Positions 55,443 to 64,000 of a stretch of DNA of 64,000 bases are shown piece by piece. The stretch is from Pinus tabuliformis. Taxonomy: Eukaryota > Streptophyta > Pinopsida > Pinales > Pinaceae. The stretch covers positions 1,147,785,007 to 1,147,849,006 of the forward strand of contig CM062807.1 in the NCBI GenBank assembly GCA_031772625.1, written 5' to 3'. A program made the position numbers and the translations under genes. The notes under the pieces are model-generated. The model had not been told where the DNA came from, made no database searches, and worked only from the letters and a program-made list of their open reading frames with translations. How positions within the stretch are numbered: position 1 is the stretch's first letter; each line of letters starts with the position of its first letter.

Positions 55443-57835
55443 TCTGTCTACTCATAATGTTGATAGCAGCCCCTAAATCAATCAAAGTATTTGGAATTTC
55501 TACCCCATTGATATGTGTTTTGACAATTGGACTATCGGGATCTACATACTTCTGCATAGTAATTTTTCCCATCATGATATCTGCAATTTTTCCTACCAGG
55601 TGGATTCTTCTTGTATCTCTAGGTTTCCTTCCTGGTCTTTTAAGACTCAACTCCTTTATTGTTTTTGCTAGAATAGGAATCTCTCTAATGGCTTGTAACA
55701 AGGGAATCTTGATATAGACATTCTTCAATTCATCTAGAAAATCATAGTCAGGCAACAAGATTTGTTTTTCCACCCCTTTGTCAATTTGTAATCTTTCAGG
55801 AAAAGGAGGTGTGGACGAAGATGCAGGTTGCTCAACTATAGGAGTTGTGGGGGTTAGCTCTTTTTCTTTTTCTTTCTGAGTGCTTGGGTTTTGAAGAGAT
55901 GCTTCAGAACCTTTATTGGCTTCAAGAGAATCTTCCTCAGAAATGCTTTGCTTTTGGGCATCTATAGAAGGTTTATCTAAAACTCTACCAGATCTGAGTT
56001 GTACATCATTGAGAGGAACAATCATATAGGTAGGAAATTGTTGACCTTCTACCATGTAAGCATTTTGAGGGTTTTTATTATTTGGGTTTGGCAATGGCTG
56101 GGAAGGAAGTTGATTTGACTTCTGTTGGAATGGAAGCAAGAGCTGAGAATTTGGATTCTGTTGAGAAGGTTGTTGTTGTTGTTGTTGAAATGGAAATGAT
56201 AGTTGTGGATTTTGATTTGGAAGTTGTGGAGCTTGTTGGTTTTGAAAAGATGGAGGATATTGATAAAATTGAGCATATCTCCCATAAGGATTTTGCATGC
56301 CTTGTACCCATGATTGAAAAGGATTTTGAGGTTGGGACCAAGGTTGTTGCCAAGGATTCCAATTTGTTGGGGTTTGAAAGTTCATAGTGTTGTTAACCCT
56401 TGCTTTTGTTGCCCCTGCCAAGGTCTCCTTGCAACAAAATAGAGAGAATCAATTGTATTTGGATCTTCTTGGAAGACAACTTTGAGCCCAGGAATTGGAG
56501 GACAATCCTTGGTCTCATGATTTTCTGAACAAATCGCACATGTTTCTACAACTTTTGCATCCAAGGGACATTCCCTTAGAGCATGTTTCTTTCTACATTT
56601 TGGGCAAAAGATGGCCAAAGCTTCAGCTTCTGCTTTCTGCTGATTGTGTATCTTAAGAGTGTCTAGTTGTTCACTAAGACTCCCTAAGATATCAGTTTTG
56701 AATTCATCAAGCATATTGCCAATCTTAGCCCTACTTACTGATCCAATTGCAGATTTGTTTGCTCTGATGAGAGAAGGATCTCTAGGCCCTTTTCCAGTTT
56801 TAGATTTTCCTCTTGAGAGATGGACACATAGCTCTGCTATATCATGAAGTGGAAGTTGAGATGTGTATCCTTTTCCCATCATGTTCAAAATATATATCCA
56901 TTCATCTCTAATGGCTTTTAATAGAAGGGATTTCAGGGTTTCCTCATCTAAGTTACTCATTTTTTCTCTTTTCAGGTTGTATTGGAATCTTTCAAGTAAA
57001 TCCTCCAAGTTTTCATCTTCTCTTTGCACCATTTTGAATACTTCATCCTTGTGATTGGTGGGCATACAATAGTCCAGGTGTCTATCCAAAAATGTTTGTT
57101 TCATATCATTCCAAGTCCTAATGGATTGAGTGAGTAATCCCATGAGCCATTTCAAAGCAGCTCCTTTCAATGTTGAAGGAAACAGTTTGAGTTTTTGAGA
57201 GTCTTCCAAATAATCATAAGTTCGACACACGACCTCAAACTCAAATAGAAATGTTTCAGGATCCTCATTTCTTAACCCATGAAAGTTTGGGAGAACAGAT
57301 GGTGAAATATTTTTCATTGTTGCTCGAGAATCCTCATCGACTATAGGAAATCTGAATGAGTTATGTCCATCCCTATTTCCCCCATTGTTACCTCTACCTC
57401 CTCCATTGTTTCCTCCTCCCCCTCCTCTACCTCTACCTCTACCAAATCCGTTAACTACCTCCTCTGTCATAATAGCTTCCTCAGAGATTTCAGAGTCCTC
57501 TGGTTCCTCTGCTAATGGCGAATGAGGAGGAATTTCTCCCTCTTCTTCCTCAGGTGATTCTACTTCTTCAATTACAATGTATCTCCCTGTAGAAGGAAAG
57601 AAAGGATCTTTCCTAATTCAGATTCGATGGATGGTGTGGAAGAGTCTCCTAATTCAACTACTGCCTCTTGAATTCCAGGAATCCTAGGGCTAGGAGTGTG
57701 GGTTGGAGATGATGGTGGTGTCTCTTGTCTATTCCTTGAAGTAGATGGAGTTGTGAAAATCGAACTCTTGGCTCTAGCTAAAAACCTTCCCTTAGAATCT
57801 CTTGCTCTATGCATGTCATTTTTATTTTTCTTCAA
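55443..57835 (-). pseudogene. Gypsy 2 gag region, broken
   Basis: From 57835 downward there is a short basic start (HRARDSKGRFLARAKS), an acidic part, then a Gly/Arg/Asn-rich stretch (GRGRGRGGGGGNNGGG). The retrotrans_gag core follows (ISPSVLPNFHGLRNEDPETF, LKLFPSTLKGAALKWLMGLL, ENLEDLLERFQYNLKRE). Two knuckles, CPKCRKKHALREC and CAICSENHETKDC, are both CX2CX3HX4C. A Gln/Asn-rich linker and the protease start LIDLGAAINIM complete it. The region is collinear with Gypsy 1 gag. Confidence 0.9.
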
Positions 57836-58055
57836 GTCAGGCTAATAATTCTTTTTCTGATCTTCCAGGTCACTCTAGGTGCAAGAAGAGAGCATACTCA
57901 AGAAACTATTAAACCAATAACTTTCTCTTTTCTGATCCTCCAGATCACTCTAAGTGCAAGAGGAGAGCATACTTTGAGAGGTTATCAATTTTCCTTCCTT
58001 GAAATTTTTTTTCTTATTATTATTTTTTTTAAGAAATTGGCTACCTAGTTTCACT

Positions 58056-58073
58056 TCCCCGGCAACGGCGCCA
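58056..58073 (-). promoter_or_regulatory. Gypsy 2 primer binding site, tRNA-Asp
   Basis: Minus-strand TGGCGCCGTTGCCGGGGA, three bases inside the LTR, is a perfect complement of the 3' end of plant tRNA-Asp including CCA. Confidence 0.95.
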
Positions 58074-58076
58074 AAA

Positions 58077-59892
58077 TGTTTGGTCAATTTACTATGTTCT
58101 AAATTGCTAATTAAAATATCAATCCGGGATTCGTAAACTAACGAAGTGAGGTGTACTATATGTACAAGATAACCATTTTCTTAGTCTTTTGTCGTTTTTG
58201 AGATTTTTTTAGTTTGTTTTTGGGTTTGTCTTCTATGGATTCCCTAGTGTGTGATGGAGAAATTGAAAGTTAAGTATGGATGATAATGGTGATTTCTACA
58301 GTGATTTTCCGAACTTAAAAGTTTTCAAAAAGAGAGTTCCAAACTGACTGTAATGAAATCAATTCTCAAAAGGAAGTAAATGTATCAAAACAGTGAACTA
58401 GTGACAATGGCCCAGTATCCTTACCGCTGTATGAAAAAGAAAGTAAAAACTGAACTTAAAGCAACTCAAAGACTGAAAGCAAAGCAAACTAAATCACACT
58501 ACTTCAACCCCTGTTCTGACCCTTCACCTTTCAACTCACTCCGTCTATAGGAAGTAATCATAAACAAGCTGAGTAATATGATATCTAAATGGCAGGGAAT
58601 TAAATTGCATAAAAGGAAACTAAGATTTAACTACTCATTCATATTTCAACTCTTGAAAATGACATAAGTAATTCGATCTCTAACTTTCATGAAAGAAAAC
58701 TAAATCATACTACAATAAGTAATATTCTCATTCCTTACTAACAGAGTTGCTTGTCTATAGAAAGGAAATCATAAACAGATAAGTAATATGATGTCTAAGT
58801 AACAGAAAAGTAAATAAGCAAAACACAACTTGAAAAATGACAGTGCTGGAATTAAACTCAAGAAATGAAAATCAGCAGAAAGGACAAGATGATCTCATAT
58901 CAGTAGTTATCAAAAATATGTAAATCTGCCCGGGCTACCTACAACAAAACCTGTAAAAGAAGCACTGATCAGCTAACAGTTATAAAAGAAAACATAAAGG
59001 AAATATGGACAGCAATGAACATCAGAACAACACAATATATATACAAGCAATGATTTAAAAACAGTAAATGAAAGCAAGTAAGAAACTATACAAAGCTTTG
59101 GTGTATAGGGGCCCTCTGCAACCTCGGCCAGTCAATCACTTAGTCACAAATCAGATTCAAGAAATTTGTCTTCTCATGTATTTAAAGTGCAGTAATAAAA
59201 CAAAGGGAAACACAGTACAGTGGACTGATGACAACAGTAAAAATTACATTTCAAAAACTAACTATCCAGCGTATATCAACGTGTTATTTATAAGTAAAGG
59301 TGCTGCAACTAATTCCTAGATTTTATGCTGCCAAGAGACACGTAAATCTCCTTGACCCGAGATCTAGCGTGATGGTCATCATGACAGTTGAATCCATGGA
59401 GTGGTGGCTGCTTGATTCAGCTCACGAGCTGCTCTACAAGTGTGCCAGTACCTCCAGAGACTAAGGATCGTGCCACGCAAACCTTCACATGGGCAAAACA
59501 GATCCGTGCCACTGCAAAACTCCTCATTTGGCCCTTCCTTTGACCGTCGTTGACCACGTCCGTTTATGAGTGATTTGGCTGAAATGAGGGGACACACTAC
59601 ATGTACACGTCACTTGCAGCTTACCCATGTGGTCGGTTTCTCCATTGGACACCTGTAGCATAGCTTTTAACAAAATGGCTGCGGAAACTTGCGCTGGCTG
59701 CGGAAAGTGACAAGTTTTCGCAGCTGCTTGAACAAAAATCTAAATCAAACAAAATTCATAAACATAGTTAGGAAACCATTTCATAAGTTCTTTTTAAACT
59801 AATATGCAACGATTTGACAGCTTGGTGGATGAATTAAATGGAAAAAGAAGGCTGAAAGGGTATATAGGGAAGTGCAGGTTTGGGACTCAACA
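58077..59892 (-). repeat. Gypsy 2 LTR (5' LTR of the minus-strand element)
   Basis: 1816 bp, starting TGTTTGGTCAAT and ending GACTCAACA. Its first about 110 bp resemble the matching LTR edge of Gypsy 1 (ATCAACCCGGTAGTTCGTAAC against ATCAATCCGGGATTCGTAAAC), which supports this LTR start. Confidence 0.92.
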
Positions 59893-59897
59893 CTGAT

Positions 59898-60779
59898 TTG
59901 TAGAGAAAATTCTAGAAGAGAAAAGGGATGAAAATCAACAAATCACAAATTTAGATATCACTTTTCAAAAATTCCCACTGCACTAGGAGACAAAGAACTC
60001 AGGTATCCATAAAATTAGTTTAACATTATGTGTTTCCCGTTGCATACTCAAGGTGCCTAGTTTCTCCCAAAATTTTAAGAAACTTACAGGAAACTTATTG
60101 TTGGGATACAAGAATTTTTGTGATTCGTAAGACAGTTGGAAACAAATTACTTACATGCTCAGTTCATGCTTTCAGAGTGATTGGAAAATGTAATAATTAT
60201 GTATATTATTTTTTATCATCTTCCCAAAGCATATGGTCAACCATTTATATTGTCCAAACAAAAATGGTTGGTAGGTCTTGGGATCTATAGGCAGATATGT
60301 GTTTTAGTTATGTATTGGCTTATTTCAAAGTTTGGCCTCTTATCTCACATTTTGATGTACTTGATATTTTTCTTTTGACACTGTAAACTGGGACGGGATA
60401 GTTTTATCGAGAAACCCATACAAGAATTTTATGACAATGACCTTGATCTTTTTCTTTTCAATATGAAAAAAATAGTATGCTTTCTATTAATAGAAGGATG
60501 TCTACATTAGCATGTGCATACCTTGTTATACTTTCATTCCTATAATATGTTAGAAGCTTATTACATCTATGTTCAAAAGTAATTTTAAAAACTTCCAATG
60601 TTTTTATCCATGATTTGCGCCATCTAGAAAAATGTCGCTATATATATCCTGTCTCGTGCCCAAGGAAACAAAATGCAACATAGTGAAAACCTAATACATA
60701 AGACTTATTTAGTTACCCACTTAGAAAAATCTCGAAATCTGTTCACAGGAAAATATGAAATGAAAATTGCACAACAGGG
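59898..60779. other. AT-rich sequence between Gypsy 2 and LINE-2
   Basis: No supported gene; open frames at 60030-60378 lack any recognisable domain. If Gypsy 2 landed in the Copia element at 45438, this could be its remaining interior, but I see no Copia gag or pol here. Confidence 0.5.
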
Positions 60780-60859
60780 AACTATAAGATATCGGTCTTC
60801 CCCGATCTAAGTAGAGAGCCATTCTAGAACTCAGAGAAGTAGATTTGTCCCGAATTTTT

Positions 60860-61394
60860 ATTGCAACCACCCTTATATAATGCATCTGCAACCTCATTTT
60901 TTTCCCTATAAATGTGAGAAAAGGTCAACCTTTGGAAAATTACTAGTCAATATATTAATGCACTTCATCCAATTTATGTGCATGCGAGGTTCCAGAGAAG
61001 ATTGTTTCTACATCCAGTCAGTTACCACCATGGAATCTCCAAAAATATCAATAGACTTTATTGATAACCATTTAGCATAACACAATACCCCCCATAATGT
61101 TATAATCTCTACACAAGTATTGGTTCCCTCCCCATAATACCAACTAAAATGGAAATATGAACTTGGTTCAATAACAATGAGCACCCCACATCCACAAAAA
61201 TTATTGTGAGCCGCCCCATCGAAGAAACCAATAGGGAATCTTTTCCAAACTTCCACCTTTTTGAAAACTCCCTAAGAAGCCTTTTTGGAAACAGGACCAA
61301 TTTCAGAAAAGTGAGCAACAATCTTCCCATAGGCATGATTAATGTCCATAGCAGAATCCTCAAAAATGTGTGCATTCCTACTTCTCCAAATTCC
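60860..61394 (-). pseudogene. LINE-2 RNase H domain
   Basis: The minus-strand frame (61008-61256) reads KRFPIGFFDGAAHNNFCGCG (first Asp), NTCVEIITLWGVLCYAKWLS (Glu) and SIDIFGDSMVVTDWM (second Asp). It continues past a frame change as REKNEVADAL (last Asp, about 60885-60915). All acidic catalytic positions are visible although the frame is broken. In plant L1 ORF2 this domain follows zf-RVT. Confidence 0.85.
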
Positions 61395-61400
61395 CCAGAA

Positions 61401-62617
61401 GATGTAAAAGGGAAGAGAGTGATATACCTTGTATATCGAGATCCAATCAACTAAACAGACTTCAATATAGTTGGAGTTCCATTAGGGAGAAATTTTTAAG
61501 ATATTCAAAACTCCATTCTAAATGGAAATCACGAATGGACAGTTAAGAAAGAGATGGCTCACATCTTCCAACTCTTTTTTTCCCATGACACACCTCCTTG
61601 GCCCAAGGAATCCTCTCTTGCATACATTGTCCCATGTTAATATTTTTTTTTTCTACGCGAACCAGCCAAAGCAAACCAGTTTGAGAGGGATATTCCACAT
61701 CCATATCTAACAAAACCAACAATGTACTTCCCTAGATGATTGTGCCGGTAAAATATAATTATAAACAACTTGCACCAAAATATGACCTGAAATTGTTTTA
61801 CCATCCCACGAGAGGATGTCTTCACTTTCAGACAAGCTAATACTCATCGTTTCTATGTTATGAGCATATCAATCCCAGACAAAATCCATCTCATCACAAA
61901 TACCAAGTTTCCTTGAGCACGACCAAGAAGGAGTAGATGTGATGGACACATCAGAGATATATATTTGATTTAAAAAGTAAATTCCCAGATTATTGATATA
62001 CCTAATTGTCGTAGCACGAAAAGTATGATTTCCATTCAATCCTTTGATGATATCCAATCCAATCTCAACATGTGTTATTGATCCAATCTCCCATCGAAGA
62101 TTCCCAATGCCCCAATGTTTATTTTTAGATAAACTGTTATAGATGTAGGGGACACAGATGGGACTCGAGCCCCTCCTTTTATCCACTCTATGAATGAGTA
62201 GTTTTTTAAATATTTTTCCATAATGATCATCTACCATAATCCAATTCCATTTGTAGCACTCCATAGACTCTTTATCAACATAGCTTGACCAAAAATCTTG
62301 GTTTTTTTATACCCCTTCCCCTAGCATCCTTCGGAATAGAAATTGCCTCTAGACTAGCGAGATGAATCTTCTTGTCCTTCGTAATGTTAGCCCAAATAAA
62401 ATTTGAAATAAGTGAATTAATCCTTTTGATGACATATTTGGGCATCGAGTAAAGATGCATCTAGAATATCGAGATGCCCTGTAAAACTGATTGGACAATA
62501 ATTAATCTCTCCCCCAAGGTGAGCCATTTGTTTGACCATAGAGATAGTTTTTGTTCAAATTTTTCAATCAACCACATCTAGTCTTTGATCCCAAAAACTT
62601 CTCCCAATTCCATAGAA
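61401..62617 (-). pseudogene. LINE-2 RT connection and zf-RVT, downstream copy of the duplication
   Basis: Contains YVIKRINSLISNFIWANITK, KKIHLASLEAISIPKDARGR, GIKKPRFLVKLC (62275-62460) and, near 61560-61690, the remains of the zf-RVT Cys/His block seen more clearly in the other copy. It is offset by about 1217 bp from 62618-63818. Stops throughout. Confidence 0.85.
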
Positions 62618-63818
62618 GATGTAAAAGGGAAGAGAGTGATATACCTTGTATATCGAGATCCAATCAACTAAAATCTTCAATAGAGTTGGATTTCCATCAG
62701 GCATAATTTTTTAAGATATTCAAAACACCATTCCAAATGGAAATCATGAATGGACAGCTGAGAAAGAGATGACTCCTGTCTTCGGGCTCTTTTTTGCACA
62801 TTGCACACCTCCCTAGCCCAAGTAATCCTCTCTTGCATATAGTGTCCCACGTTAATATTTTGTTTTTCCACACCAACCAGCCAAAACAAACCAGCTTGAG
62901 AGGGATATTCCACATTTAGATCTCACAAACCAACAATGTATTTCCCGATATGATTGTGCCAGCAAGATATAATTATAGACATCCTGCACCAAAATCTGAC
63001 CTGAAATTGTTTTACCATCCCACGAGAGGGTGCCTTCACTTTCAGACAAGGTAATTCCCATCATTGCTAGGTTATGAGCATACTGGTCCTAGACACAATC
63101 CATCTCATCACAAATACTAAGTTCCCATGAGCACAACCAAAAAGGAGTACAATGTGATGGACACATTAGAGATATATATTTGATTTAAAAAATAGATGAC
63201 CAGATTATTGATAAACATGATTGTCGTAGCAAGAAGAGTATGATCGCCATTGAATCTTTTGATGATATCCAATCCAATCTAAAAATGTGTTACCGATCCA
63301 ATCTCCCATTGAAGATTCCCAATGAACCATTTTTTATTTTTAGATAAACTGTTATAGATATAGGAGACCGCTGATGGGACTTGAGCCCTGCCTTTTATCC
63401 ACTCTATGAACGACTAGATTTTTTAATATTTTTCCATAATGATCATCTACCATATGCTATTTCCATTTGTAGCACGCCATAGACTCTTTATCAGCATAGC
63501 TCGACCAAAAATCTTGGTTTTTTTATACCCCATCCCCCAACCTCCCTTAAAATAGAAAGTGCCTCCAGACTAGCAAAATGAATCTTCTTGTCCTTTTCAA
63601 TGCCAGCCCAAATAAAATTTGAAATAAATGAATTAATACTTTTGATGATATATATGCAGGCATCAAGTAAACATGCATCCAGAATACTAAGATGCTTTGT
63701 AAAACCAATTGGACAAGAATTAATCTTCCCCCCAAGGTGAGTCATTTGTTTGACTATAGATATAGTTTTCATTCAAAATTTTCAATAAGCCACATTCAGT
63801 CTTTGATCCCAAATTTAT
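62618..63818 (-). pseudogene. LINE-2 RT connection and zf-RVT, upstream copy of the duplication
   Basis: Contains KKIHFASLEALSILREVGGW and GIKKPRFLVELC (63491-63600) and a readable zf-RVT: WNIPLKLVCFGWLVWKNKIL, GRCAMCKKEPEDRSHLFLSC, PFMISIWNGVLNILK (62697-62915). GATGTAAAAGGGAAGAGAGT at 62618 repeats 61401. The copies differ by perhaps 8-10%, including small indels. Confidence 0.85.
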
Positions 63819-64000
63819 TTGGTTTTAGAAAGAACCTGAGGTACCTAAACCCATAATCCAATCGTGTCATTTTGACAATAAATTTTCGTTTAATTCCCAC
63901 AATCAAGTCCTCTTCCAGAGCAGCTACAAGGAGAATGGATTTTGACTTACTCATATAAAGACTAGAAGCCTCACCAAAGGAAAAAAGAATATGATAAAAA

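Larger units (their letters stand above)
46563..59892 (-). mobile_element. Gypsy element 2: Athila/Tat-like LTR retrotransposon, 13.3 kb, broken
   Basis: LTRs at 46563-48153 and 58077-59892. Both have TG/CA ends, but the left one is about 0.2 kb shorter on its outer side. CTGAT flanks the element on both sides (46558-46562 and 59893-59897). Minus-strand order: LTR, perfect tRNA-Asp primer site, gag, protease, RT/RNase H, integrase, spacer, extra ORF region, polypurine tract, LTR. A solo LTR (54384-55437) sits in the gag-protease region. The LTRs differ at about 4% by hand count, older than Gypsy element 1. Pol is similar to element 1 in layout, but LTR and spacer sequences differ, so it is another family of the clade. 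A few breaks. Confidence 0.93.
60780..64000 (-). mobile_element. LINE-2: L1-type LINE 3' part with internal tandem duplication, runs off the window
   Basis: On the minus strand from 64000 downward there is the RT thumb and connection (SKSILLVAALEEDLIVGIKR, YGFRYLRFFLKPNKFGIKD, LSLWSNKWLTLGERLIIVQS), zf-RVT, a second copy of the same stretch, then RNase H and a short 3' end. The copy is full of stops and frame changes. It belongs to another LINE family than LINE-1: shared motifs, clearly different sequence. No A tail or target duplication was found at the 3' end near 60780, so that border is approximate. Confidence 0.88.

Noticed and set aside
59898-60400. Continuation of the Copia element whose LTR lies at 45438
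   Set aside because: Position would fit if Gypsy 2 had split it, but no Copia gag sequence is readable here and it does not resemble the leader of the other Copia element.

Overview
The window is about 64 kb of a land-plant nuclear chromosome and is almost wholly repeat-derived. The plant signs are: L1-type LINEs with a DUF4283 plus CCHC ORF1 and an ORF2 that carries a zf-RVT domain and an RNase H; Athila/Tat-like Gypsy elements primed by tRNA-Asp; Copia elements primed by initiator tRNA-Met; and gene fossils resembling plant-specific eIF(iso)4G and nepenthesin-type aspartic proteases. The very high repeat load suggests a large-genome seed plant, possibly a gymnosperm. That last step is inference. 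I see no intact host gene; at most there is one candidate first exon.

Layout. 1-2556: AT-rich flank with short tandem duplications, a microsatellite and a tRNA-derived SINE (2036-2185). 2557-29633: one plus-strand LINE (here LINE-1) stretched to 27 kb by three nested insertions. These are a 910-bp minus-strand retrocopy of an ORF1-only LINE-type transcript (5344-6253, 16-bp target-site duplication), a short Copia element with two 1.1-kb LTRs (7603-12125, TSD AATGC), and a 14.7-kb Athila/Tat-like Gypsy element (13247-27929, TSD GGGGA). Without the insertions and their duplicated targets LINE-1 is about 6.9 kb, close to a full-length plant L1.

29641-45437: AT-rich sequence dense in two-copy tandem duplications. 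It holds fragments of dead genes (eIF(iso)4G-like at 33.5 kb, nepenthesin-like at 40.4 and 43.7 kb, a methionine-gamma-lyase/aluminium-resistance-like fragment with its intron kept at 41.4 kb), a possible inverted-repeat element (39705-40212) and a candidate first exon (38990). 45438-59897: a Copia-type LTR with primer site, followed at once by a second Athila/Tat-like Gypsy element (46563-59892), itself hit by a solo LTR (54384-55437). 60780-64000: a minus-strand LINE (LINE-2) whose RT-to-zf-RVT part is duplicated in tandem (unit about 1.2 kb); it runs off the window.

The two Gypsy elements are different families of one clade. Both carry an extra sense ORF region downstream of pol that shares a domain. 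Both also carry a family-specific short motif repeated about every 19-21 bp, once in the LTR and once in the non-coding spacer between pol and the extra ORF. This parallel is the least expected signal in the window. By rough hand counts LTR pairs differ at about 2.4% (first Gypsy), 3% (Copia) and 4% (second Gypsy), so all three insertions are fairly young while the LINE hosting two of them is older. All large elements look broken.
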